Positions 26,458 through 34,466 of a DNA stretch of 62,502 nucleotides are shown in pieces. This DNA is from Planctomycetota bacterium. Its GTDB lineage: Bacteria > Planctomycetota > UBA8108 > UBA1146 > JAJFFE01. The stretch spans positions 1-62,502 of the forward strand of contig JAJFFE010000352.1 in NCBI GenBank assembly GCA_021776775.1, given 5' to 3'. Every line of letters begins with the position of its first letter. Position 1 is the stretch's first letter. A program made the position numbers and the translations under genes. The notes beneath the pieces are model-generated. The model did no database searches. It worked only from the letters and a program-made list of their open reading frames with translations, and was not told where the DNA came from.

Positions 26458-27930
26458 TCAAAAACCACTTCTGCCTCCGCGATCGAGCTTCTTCAACCGT
26501 TGCAGAAAGAGGCCTGCACCTTCGAAGTTTCGGAGGCGATCGACAACAAGCCCCTTCTTGCTGACAAAGAACACATCGGGAATTGACTTTACGCCGTACG
26601 CCTTGGCGAGACTCGGGTGCGCATCCAAGTCGACGAAGATGAGCTCGACGCCAACAAGAGCGTCTTTCACCGCGGGTGCCTCGAGAGTTTCCTTCTTCAG
26701 TCGCACGCAGGGAGCACACCAATTGGCCGAAAAGTCGAGGACGATGGATTTCCCCGACTCGCGGGCCCGAGCGAACGCTTCCTTGAAGTACTTCGGGGCG
26801 GACTCCGGAACGGGCGCTTTCCACGGCTTCAACGGGGCTGTCGTCGCCGACTCCTCCGTCTTGACCGCCGACGATTTGAACCCCGCCTTCCCGATGACTT
26901 CAATGATTTTGTCGACGGTGAGTGTGTCCGCGTCAAGCGTCACGGTCACTTGGTCCTTGTCGTAGTTCCATTCAATGTCGATCGTTCCTTCAGTCCCCTC
27001 CAGGGACTGTGTGACCTTGTTCGGTCAGCCCATTCACGTGGCACCGGACGCAGTCTTCTTCATTCCGAGAATGTGGAAGGTGGCCCGCTTCTGATTCCGC
27101 GGTGACTTCGCCGGCTTCGTATCTTCCGCTGGCACTCCCTTTCTTGGAGCCTTCAAGAAAGTCCGAAGCTCGCCCAGGGTGTTGGGGCCAGGGGCCAGAA
27201 GAGAAAAAGTCTCGAGGACCTTGCCTTCTGAACTCAAGACGACAAGACCCGGAATCGGCGTCTCCGGAAACCGTTGCTTGAACCAATAGGCGTGCGGTCG
27301 ACGAATGATGAGTCGGACGAAGTTCTGACTGGCTCGAATGATCTCTTGGTCAGCAAACATGGGCGAGAGCGAACTGCTTTCGAAGCGTGTGGTCGGTCAT
27401 CACGTTTCGGCGCCCGAGATCCCGACGAGGACGGATTTCTTCAACGACTTCGACCTGGCGAGAACGGTCTCTAACTGGACGAGACTCGAGTAGTGCCACG
27501 TCAATGAAGGGGCCTTGGCTTCCTTGTCGGTGAGCTTTCGTTTTCCGATCGCCGAGGTGATCGTTTCGGTATCAGTGGACCCGGCGCGTTTCAGACGTGC
27601 CACGACCTTCCGACCGGGGACGCTTGTCGCTACGAAATCCCGAATGTCGTCAAAGCTGTAGATATCGTTGTCGTCCAAACCGATGAGAACGTCCCCGATC
27701 CGAAGCCCTGCTCGCTCGGCAGGACTCTTGGGATGGACGCTCGCGATCACCTGGCCCCGGTGTCTCACGTTCAACTTCAGATCGAAGGACTTCGCCTCTT
27801 CGGGCGTCGGCGCCCGCGACTCAACCCCAAGATAGGGCGCGAAGTCAGCCGCCTTGGACACCGGCGCCTGCGCAGCAACGAACGGGCTCAGTAGCACGAG
27901 TGCGACCGTGCAAAGTAGGGCGCTTCGCAT
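26458..27930 (-). CDS. PDZ / thioredoxin-like / HMA / thioredoxin protein with four in-frame TGA codons, probable selenoprotein
   Basis: One continuous frame of 490 codons broken only by TGA at codons 177, 178 (27397-27402), 299 (27034-27036) and 302 (27025-27027). Order: signal peptide (1-20), PDZ domain (about 40-130, PKSPAERAGLRIGDVLIGL), thioredoxin-like domain with SVLVGISGAET-UU-PTTRFES, conserved TPIPGLVVLSSEGKVL, an HMA-type domain with UMGU-PNKVTQSLEG...IIEVIGKAGF, and a normal thioredoxin domain with WCAPC (C405, C408). HMA domains normally have MTCxxC, so both TGAs replace the metal ligands; seven extra residues (KKTASGA) precede them. Codons between and after the TGAs give intact domain sequence, which argues against decay. 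It starts two bases after merT with GAAGGAGAG before it. Likely a periplasmic mercury-binding and thiol/selenol-exchange protein. Confidence 0.8.
26991..27009 (-). promoter_or_regulatory. SECIS-like hairpin after the UMGU codons
   Basis: Minus strand CAGTCCC-TGGAG-GGGACTG: a perfect 7-bp stem and 5-base loop with G in second position. It begins 15 bases after the second TGA of the pair, the same distance as at the UU site, placing the loop about 22 bases downstream, within the range reported for bacterial SECIS elements. Confidence 0.62.
27365..27381 (-). promoter_or_regulatory. SECIS-like hairpin after the tandem UU codons
   Basis: Minus strand GAAAGC-AGTTC-GCTCTC: a 6-bp stem with one A/C mismatch and a 5-base loop with G second, followed by T, as in many bacterial SECIS loops. 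It begins 15 bases after the second TGA. Weaker stem than the other two hairpins, but the spacing matches the UMGU site. Confidence 0.5.
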
Positions 27931-27932
27931 TG

Positions 27933-28592
27933 TCAGTCTCTCCTTCGATCATGCTCCGGAACCGACATGAACTGCTCCGGTGCCGGCTTCCGTTGTAAGG
28001 CTGCCTCGTACCCCGCGCGCTTCACGGCGTCGACAGGCGCCTGGTCCGTCGGCTCCGCTCCATCGGCGATACGAATTGTGGCGTGTGCGCGCGAGTAGTC
28101 TGCCGACGAAGAGACGACGCCAGGTACGGCCAAGAGTTCCCGCTCGACTGCCACCGAACAAGCGTCGCACGTCATCCCAACGATGGACAGCTCCACTGCC
28201 CTCCCTTCCGCGGCAACGTTCTGCCCAGGGTGCAAAGCTCTCAGAACGTTCCCGGCGTAGTGAGGAAAAAGCGACACCGTGAGCGCAACGATGGTCGCGC
28301 ACCAAAGCGTTATGCGTTGGATTCGATTGCGACTCCGCCCGTTCGCGGCGCAAGCGGCACCGGGTTCACACGGCTTCTTGCGAAAGTACGCGAAGTAGAA
28401 TCCGACCCCGAGAAACACCGCAGTCGCGCCGAGAAACACTGGACGCCACGCTTCCAGGCTGGCCGAGATCCCAACCGCCAAAACGCCCAGGCCCACGAAG
28501 AGAAGGGGTACCCAACAGCAAGCGGAGGCGAGCAAGGCCATGACCACGGAACCGGCCGCGGCCAGAAGCCTACGGCTCGAGTCACTGGTCAC
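27933..28592 (-). CDS. merT: Mercuric transporter MerT fused to a C-terminal HMA (MerP-like) domain
   Basis: Inner-membrane mercury importer, 219 aa. Three hydrophobic helices, with the Cys pair C25-C26 in helix 1 (ALLASACCWVPLL) and C75/C81 in the loop after helix 2 (KKPCEPGAAC), almost the same positions as in Tn501 MerT. The C-terminal 80 residues form an HMA domain with VGMTCDACSVAV (C142, C145). It therefore uses ordinary cysteine, unlike the gene that follows. I chose the GTG at 28592 because AAGGAGAGG lies six bases upstream; it overlaps the CopZ-like stop by 11 bp. MerT moves Hg(II) inward, normally to MerA, which is not present here. Confidence 0.87.
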   Translation of the reverse strand: MTSDSSRRLLAAAGSVVMALLASACCWVPLLFVGLGVLAVGISASLEAWRPVFLGATAVFLGVGFYFAYFRKKPCEPGAACAANGRSRNRIQRITLWCATIVALTVSLFPHYAGNVLRALHPGQNVAAEGRAVELSIVGMTCDACSVAVERELLAVPGVVSSSADYSRAHATIRIADGAEPTDQAPVDAVKRAGYEAALQRKPAPEQFMSVPEHDRRRD

Positions 28593-29061
28593 AGCAATCC
28601 TCTCCTTCGGTGGCTCCACACGCCTGAGGACTGTCGCCCTGCTCCGAGGCGCGATCAATAACGCGGCGCACGTCTCCGAGGCAGCAAGCCCCCTTGGGGT
28701 TTCTGTGCTCGCAGGAACACTCCCCGGCCTTCACACTCGCGGCGATAGAATCGAGCACCGTGCTCTTCCCGGTTCGTTCGATCTCCGCCTCGATGCTCTG
28801 GACGGTGTGGTCGAAGCAGTAACACACCGTTTGCGGTGCCAGACTCTCTTTGGCTCCAACGCGGATGGTGAGTTCACCCTTGGAGATCGTGTCTTGCTCA
28901 CTCGAAAAATAGACGACATCGCAATCGGGCCGGTCACAGTAGAACCACTGCTTCTCCCCGATGGAACGAAGGCAAGACTCCCGAACCAGGCTCTGTAGAG
29001 TCACTCGACCTACACGTTTGCCGGGTCTCCCCGATACTGGGCCTGGGCACATCAAGCTCAC
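28582..29061 (-). CDS. CopZ-like Zn/[2Fe-2S] metallochaperone-type protein
   Basis: Cytoplasmic protein of 159 aa resembling the N-terminal cysteine-rich domain of Archaeoglobus CopZ: KRVGRVTLQSL, FYCDRPDCDVVYFSS, LTIRVGAKE, VCYCFDHTVQSIEAEI, KAGECSCEHRNPKGACCLGDV. The usual first CPxC pair is altered to CPGPVSG, so the second Cys is missing. No C-terminal HMA domain; that role may fall to the HMA of the next gene. The GTG at 29061 has AAGGGA nine bases upstream. First gene behind the mer promoter. Binding and delivering Hg or Cu is inferred. Confidence 0.78.
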   Translation of the reverse strand: MSLMCPGPVSGRPGKRVGRVTLQSLVRESCLRSIGEKQWFYCDRPDCDVVYFSSEQDTISKGELTIRVGAKESLAPQTVCYCFDHTVQSIEAEIERTGKSTVLDSIAASVKAGECSCEHRNPKGACCLGDVRRVIDRASEQGDSPQACGATEGEDCCDQ

Positions 29062-29091
29062 GGCGGCAATCCCTTCACTGGGTCCACCGCA

Positions 29092-29123
29092 ATTGTAGGC
29101 CTTGCACTATGGTGCAAGGTCAA
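29092..29123 (-). promoter_or_regulatory. MerR-type promoter and operator
   Basis: Minus strand TTGACC (-35, 29118-29123) and TACAAT (-10, 29092-29097) are 20 bp apart, the overlong spacer typical of MerR-activated promoters. Between them lies the perfect dyad CCTTGCAC-CATA-GTGCAAGG (29100-29119). The -35 overlaps the end of merR itself. It would drive the CopZ-like, merT and TGA-containing genes on Hg(II) binding by MerR. Confidence 0.85.
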
Positions 29124-29560
29124 GCACCCTCCCGCCTTTTCTTGGCGGAGGCTCTTTTGGGCTTCGTAACCTGCAGTTCGGTCAGCACTTCGCAGTGACT
29201 CTCTTCGGCCGATTGGCAACGCACGAGTGAACCCTTGAGCTCGCGTTGCACCCGGCGCAGCTCCTTCATGCGCGTGGAGACCTCCGAGATTCGGTGCTCG
29301 ATCAGCTTCTGCACTTCCTGGCACGGATTCTTGCACTCACGCAACTCGAGCAGCGCCCGAACGTTTTCGATCGTGAATCCGCCGGCAAGTGCCGAACGAA
29401 TGAACTGAAGCTGTTTCAGCGACCGTCGAGAGTAGTAGCGATAGTTCCCGTGCGTGCGACCCTCCGGCTGCAATAGACCGGCTCGCTCGTAGTAACGGAT
29501 CGTCGTGCTGGGGACTCCAGCCGCGGTCGCAAGCTCCCCGATTGAGTATCGTTCGTTCAT
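29120..29560 (-). CDS. merR: MerR, mercury-responsive transcriptional regulator
   Basis: Product of 146 aa starting at the ATG at 29560 (MNERYSIGELATAAGVPST), so the winged-helix HTH begins at once. The dimer coiled coil follows. Cysteines C80 (NPCQEVQKLIEHRI), C115 (LVRC) and C123 (SHCEVL) line up with the three Hg(II) ligands C82, C117 and C126 of Tn501 MerR, with an additional C76. That makes mercury the best-supported signal. The lysine/arginine-rich tail (KPKRASAKKRREGA) is an addition. Located just downstream of acr3 and directly upstream of its own target promoter. Confidence 0.88.
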   Translation of the reverse strand: MNERYSIGELATAAGVPSTTIRYYERAGLLQPEGRTHGNYRYYSRRSLKQLQFIRSALAGGFTIENVRALLELRECKNPCQEVQKLIEHRISEVSTRMKELRRVQRELKGSLVRCQSAEESHCEVLTELQVTKPKRASAKKRREGA

Positions 29561-29634
29561 GTCGGTAGCGTAGCAACCTTGAACTCCGCTGCAACCTCCG
29601 AGGCCAGAGCGACTCCAACTCCGACAAGAAGCAT

Positions 29635-30842
<1,208 letters not shown>

Positions 30843-30846
<4 letters not shown>

Positions 30847-31262
30847 GGTCCTAACTCCTCGGTCAATCCAGTAACCCAAGCACCAATCTCGTCCCGGACG
30901 CGCCGGTACTCTTCTATTACTTCGCCTTCGTCCGGCGACAGAAGTCGTTGAGGGTCGTCGAAGCCGCGGTGAACAACGGATACTGAACCCGGAAACACGG
31001 GACAGCGATCATGAGCACCCGCACAAAGAGTGAAAACGTGATCGAACTCATTAGAACCAACGGCCTCGATCGACTTCGATGCGTGAGCCGAGATATCCAC
31101 ACCAACTTCGGCCATCGCTTCGACCGCGCGCTGATCGAGCGTCGACGGCTCAGAGCCCGCTGATGCGGAGTCCAACCAGCGACTGTGAAGATGACGCGCC
31201 CACCCCTCCGCCATCTGGCTGCGGCAGGAGTTTCGAGTGCATAGGAATAGAATGCGTTTCAT
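30843..31262 (-). CDS. arsC: Arsenate reductase, thioredoxin-coupled type
   Basis: Cytoplasmic enzyme of 139 aa reducing arsenate to arsenite. Low-molecular-weight phosphatase fold with the P-loop CTRNSCR (C8-R14) and the redox pair C80/C87 in FTLCAGAHDRCPVFPG. Spacing matches the plasmid pI258 enzyme (C10, C82, C89), so electrons come from thioredoxin. The ATG at 31262 overlaps the arsR stop as ATGA. Confidence 0.93.
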
Positions 31263-31585
31263 TCGTCGCAAGCTCCGCAGTCGGGCGCACACAACTCCGG
31301 ACGACCCTGGCAACAGTCTTCCATCAGGAACTGTAGAAGCTCACGAACGGCTCCGACCCGAAGGGAATAGACGATGGATCGCCCTTCGCGACGTGAGTCC
31401 ACCAACCCCGAACTGACGAGATGCGAGAGGTGAAACGAGTTCGTCGAAGCGGCGGCCCCGAGATGCGCGGCGACCTCACCGGCCGAGACACCTTCCGGAC
31501 TCGCCTGGACGAGTAAGCGAAAGGTTGCGAGACGGGATTCCTGCGAGAGCGCAGACAGCGCCCGGACGGCGGTTTTCATTTCCAT
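31259..31585 (-). CDS. arsR: ArsR arsenite-sensing repressor
   Basis: Winged-helix repressor of 108 aa. HTH region VSAGEVAAHLGAAASTNSFHLSHLVSSGLV. The classic ELCVCDL helix-3 site is absent; instead the C-terminus EDCCQGRPELC (C91, C92, C99) matches the As(III) site of the Acidithiobacillus-type ArsR, followed by two more Cys. The start lies inside a 14-bp perfect palindrome. First gene of arsR-arsC-acr3. Confidence 0.9.
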   Translation of the reverse strand: MEMKTAVRALSALSQESRLATFRLLVQASPEGVSAGEVAAHLGAAASTNSFHLSHLVSSGLVDSRREGRSIVYSLRVGAVRELLQFLMEDCCQGRPELCAPDCGACDE

Positions 31586-31598
31586 ATTTCTAGAAATA
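31585..31598. promoter_or_regulatory. Palindrome at arsR start, candidate operator
   Basis: TATTTCTAGAAATA is a perfect 14-bp palindrome that overlaps the first base of the arsR start codon, between arsR and the divergent glycosyltransferase gene. ArsR binding there would repress arsR-arsC-acr3; it could also affect the divergent gene. Confidence 0.5.
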
Positions 31599-31703
31599 CA
31601 GAAGTACGTCGCCAACGGCAAGAGGAAATCGTCTACGGTCTTCCCCAGACCAACGAGCCATGAGGTGAAGGAGAGTGGTGACGGTGGAGTCCACGCAAGA
31701 AAC

Positions 31704-32390
31704 ATGATCTCAGTCATCGTTCCGCTCACTACCGACGAAGACGGCCAGATCGAACTTCTGGCGTCAGCTCTTCCGTCCGATTCGCACGACGTCGAGGTCG
31801 TATTCGTCTTCTCGGGACCCACAGCTCCCTCGGTCCAGACCACCCAGTCCAACGTGACAACGTGTTGGGTCGAGCAACGCGGCCGCGGCGTCGCGCTCGA
31901 TACGGGAGTACAGAATGCGCGCGGCGACGTTCTCCTCTTCCTTCATTCGGATACCACGCTGCCCGTGGAAGGTCTCCAAATGATCTCGGCCGCCCTCGAC
32001 GATCCACGCACCACCGGCGGCTGGTTTCGTCGACGGCTAGACGATCCCCGCTGGCGCTACCGACTAGTTGACCTCGGCGCAAACACGTTCAGCCGCATCT
32101 GTCACATCGCCACCGGGGATCAAGCAATTTTCTGTCGTCGCTCCGCGTACTTGGCCGTCGGCGGATTTGCGGCGTATCCACTCTTCGAAGACATGACACT
32201 TTGTCGACGCCTCAAGGGCCTCGGTCGGTTCTCGCAGATAGCGTCGTCCGTATTGGTATCGCCTCGCAGATTCTACGAACGCGGCATCCTCCGGACGGTG
32301 AGCATGAATCTACTCCTCACGCTGAGGTACTTCTGCGGCCACGACCCAAGTGATCTCTTCCAACGATACTACGGGACCCCATCGTCTTGA
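31704..32390 (+). CDS. TIGR04283-type glycosyltransferase, arsenosugar-linked
   Basis: GT2-fold glycosyltransferase of 228 aa. ISVIVPLTTDED opens the Rossmann part, then WVEQRGRGVALDTGVQNARGDVLLFLHSDTTLP, GGWFRRRLDDPRWRYRLVDLGAN, GDQAIFCRRSAYLAVGGF, LFEDMTLCRRLKGLGR and the ending RTVSMNLLLTLRYFCGHDPSDLFQRYY match the TIGR04283 family, whose members sit near arsenic methylation genes and are proposed to make arsenosugars. No arsM or radical SAM partner is seen here. The usual DxD is present as HSDT. Start at 31704 chosen for family fit; an ATG at 31665 is also in frame. Confidence 0.85.
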   Translation: MISVIVPLTTDEDGQIELLASALPSDSHDVEVVFVFSGPTAPSVQTTQSNVTTCWVEQRGRGVALDTGVQNARGDVLLFLHSDTTLPVEGLQMISAALDDPRTTGGWFRRRLDDPRWRYRLVDLGANTFSRICHIATGDQAIFCRRSAYLAVGGFAAYPLFEDMTLCRRLKGLGRFSQIASSVLVSPRRFYERGILRTVSMNLLLTLRYFCGHDPSDLFQRYYGTPSS

Positions 32391-32418
32391 CCCATACGAG
32401 CGCAACCGGGGACTGACG

Positions 32419-32640
32419 TCACCCCCATAGGCGGAAGAGCTCGCTGTTCAATCCGGCCAGTTCGACGCCGCGAACGCTACAGCTCGCCGTACTCGGGTCG
32501 CTTAGTACCTGCCGCAACAGCTCCTCGGTTGGGCCCTCGTCGAGGCTCTCCACGTCCTGCCAGGTCGGGATACCGACCTCTCGCTGAGCTGCGATCAGCA
32601 GCTTGGCCTCGTTCAGGCGGTTACGTCGGTAACTCAACAA
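32419..32640 (-). pseudogene. TIR-like domain fragment, possible CBASS effector relic
   Basis: Open fragment of 73 codons starting at a TTG: LLSYRRNRLNEAKLLIAAQREVGIPTWQDVESLDEGPTEELL. The opening resembles the first strand and helix of TIR-like effectors that recognise cyclic nucleotides through SAVED domains. After DPSTAS the frame departs from that pattern and ends. No intact remainder nearby. Directly downstream of a broken AAA+ gene, so both may be remains of one defence locus. Confidence 0.4.
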
Positions 32641-32665
32641 GGAACAGCCTGAACAGCCGGTAGGA

Positions 32666-33240
32666 TCAGTTATTGAGCTGCTCCTGAAATGGTCGCGTAG
32701 GCACTATCCCTCGTGCAACCTCCAAGGGCACGCGATGTTTCGATCGGCCGGTCGGGTAGGACGTCGAGGAGAATCCTCGCAATCAGACGCTGCGTTATGT
32801 CGGAGTCAGTGAAGCCGTAAGGCCGTTGCCCGTTTGGGCCCCGTCAGGTTGACCAGCTCAGCAATCGCATCTGGGTCGAGAGGGAGTCCCTCCAAGAGGC
32901 TCCGGAGGAGCTGCTGTCGAAGTTCTTCGCCGGGTCGGTCGAACCGGAAGATCGCGGCACAGCGGCGGCGAACTGCCGGGTCAACTTGGTCTTCCCGGTT
33001 CGTGCACATGACCACCGTGATTGGCGCCTTCTTGAACGCGATCTCGTCGACCTTGCGAATCAACGCATTCACGCCAGCTCGATCTTCGTGGTGCATCTGC
33101 GCCGGCTCGCGCGATTGCGCAAGTGAGTCAGCTTCGTTGATGACTAGTCGATCCGGCATTGGCCGACGGCTGGATGACTTTCGGGCACAGCTCGAAGTAG
33201 TTGCAGGGGGCGGTGTTCCGGACTTGTCCGTCGGCATCCC
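32666..33240 (-). pseudogene. Broken AAA+ ATPase gene
   Basis: The main readable piece contains VINEADSLAQSREPAQMHHEDRAGVNALIRKVDEI (Walker B) and VVMCTNREDQVDPAVRRRCAAIFRFDRP (sensor 1 and arginine region). About 33230 a degraded Walker A (PPGMPTDKS) and, in another frame, NYFELCPKVIQ can be read. Near 32830 the frame shifts to RPYGFTDSDITQRLIARIL and then again to EVARGIVPTRPFQEQLNN, ending at 32666. At least three frame breaks and a missing segment before VINEAD make it non-functional. Resembles the TRIP13/Cap6-like AAA+ proteins of defence loci, but that assignment is weak. Confidence 0.6.
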
Positions 33241-33456
33241 GGGGGGGCAGTTTCATCGTCGGTAACGGAGGCATCGACATCGATACGAGCGGAGGTGTGG
33301 TGGGAACCGAAGAGCAGCTCATCGTAGTGTTTGTGTTTGCTTGGACGCTCGCGAGTATAAGGCCACTTCTGCTCTCCAAAACAAGGCCACACCCGAAACA
33401 GCGAATTCGGGGTTGGCGCGCGCCATGCCTCAGGCGATAAGTGGAACCTCCGTCCG

Positions 33457-33529
33457 CAACTCCAGGAGGGGTCAAGTGCGACGAAGTCGCCGAGCGAAGC
33501 GAGGGTACACTTGAGGCCTCCTGGAGTTG
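33457..33529. repeat. 21-bp inverted repeat forming a 73-nt hairpin element
   Basis: The arms CAACTCCAGGAGG-GG-TCAAGT (33457-33477) and its complement (33509-33529) match at 19 of 21 positions, the only mismatches being a central two-base bulge. The 31-base loop contains a smaller hairpin (GCGAC-GAA-GTCGC). There is no T-run, so it is not a classic terminator. It lies at the junction between the broken AAA+ gene and the broken dockerin gene and may be the end of a mobile element or a small structured repeat. Confidence 0.75.
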
Positions 33530-34356
33530 TGGTCCAATGGAAGATCGCCGAGCTATCTGGCCTGGTTTTGACAAGCAAACCTATGCCGATTCTCGCGAGC
33601 GTCGAAGTCGTAGTGCGAGTTGAGTATGGCGACGCCTCCACGGGGCCAACCGACCTTGAGCACATCACGCTTTGGGTCGATCCCGACGATGAGGCAAGCC
33701 TCCCCGTCATCGATTCATCAGTCGATTTCCTCAATCGGGGTGGTGGCAAGGTAGCAGCTGTCGAGATCCGCGGCGACTGGATGCTGGGTCAGCCGTCCTT
33801 CTTCGACGATATCCGCGTGGGCTTCGCGTTTGCGGACGTGATTCCCACGACCCTCTTCCGCCGCGGCGATTGCAACAGCGATGGCACCTTCGACATCGCC
33901 GATCCCGTGCACCAGCTCGGTGTTCCCTTTGGGGCGAGTTTAACAGCGGAATGTGATGATGCGTGCGACGCCAATGACGATGGAGTCAACGACATCAGTG
34001 ATCCGATCGACATGCTCGCTGCACAGTTCAACCTCGGGGCGCTTCCTCCCGCACCGTTTCCGCACACGCACGACTTGGACGGGTCTGTCAAATCCACCGA
34101 TAGGAAGCGCTGGACCCTGACAACAACCATTCGCCGTCGATCTGAATGTCACCCGTCGATCAGACGAGTTCCTCGAGTCGATGGTCGTAGGTGCGTTGGG
34201 AGCGCGCCGTGGGATCATGCTCCGATGATGCCCAACCGCGAGAGCAAAGAGACCCCGCTGAAACGAGCTGAACCCTCCCCCACCGCGCGCACTGCAAGTA
34301 TCACGTCGAGTACTCCACACGAAAGTGAAATAGGGTCGTGGCAACCAGCACTGTAG
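33511..34356 (+). pseudogene. Remnant of a secreted dockerin-tailed protein
   Basis: The readable frame holds a beta-rich part (VVRVEYGDASTGPTDLEHITLWVDPDD ... VAAVEIRGDWMLGQPSFFDDIRVGF, lectin-like in style) and two dockerin-like repeats (FRRGDCNSDGTFDIADPVHQL; DACDANDDGVNDISDPIDML) with FNLGALPPAPFPHTHD. There is no signal peptide and the 5' part is missing, while after about 34095 the sequence loses the usual Cys-containing ending. It resembles the intact dockerin-tailed proteins at 56-61.7 kb. Confidence 0.7.
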
Positions 34357-34359
34357 TCG

Positions 34360-34463
34360 ACTGTCGGAACGGGGGGCGCGGGTTGCCCAGAAGGTCATAG
34401 CGCTCTATGCCAGTGGAGTGACGAACCGAGAACCTCCGCGAACGACTTCGGGTTAACTTCGAG
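34360..34463 (+). mobile_element. Scrap of an IS256-like transposase
   Basis: The plus strand reads AQKVIALYASGVTNRE, then, after a frame change, ENLRERLRVNFE. Together they resemble the IS256-family N-terminal phrase in which KVIALYASGVTxREI is followed by a short helix. Only about 35 codons remain, so the call rests on one short motif. Confidence 0.4.
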
Positions 34464-34466
34464 TCA

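Noticed and set aside
25296..27930. Genome-wide recoding of TGA as Trp or Gly
   Set aside because: TGA is used as the normal stop in many genes here (csoR, arsR, arsC, merR, the 490-codon gene itself), and readthrough as Trp or Gly would not explain why all six positions are metal-ligand sites.
25296..27930. Simple pseudogene decay of the two TGA-containing genes
   Set aside because: No frameshifts and no TAA/TAG are present, and all six changes are TGA at expected Cys positions; random decay would not give that. Kept as an alternative but judged unlikely.
33457..33529. Integron attC site
   Set aside because: The arm ends do not fit the RYYYAAC/GTTRRRY core, and no integron integrase or cassette array is visible.
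33457..33529. Rho-independent terminator
   Set aside because: No T-run follows the stem on either strand.
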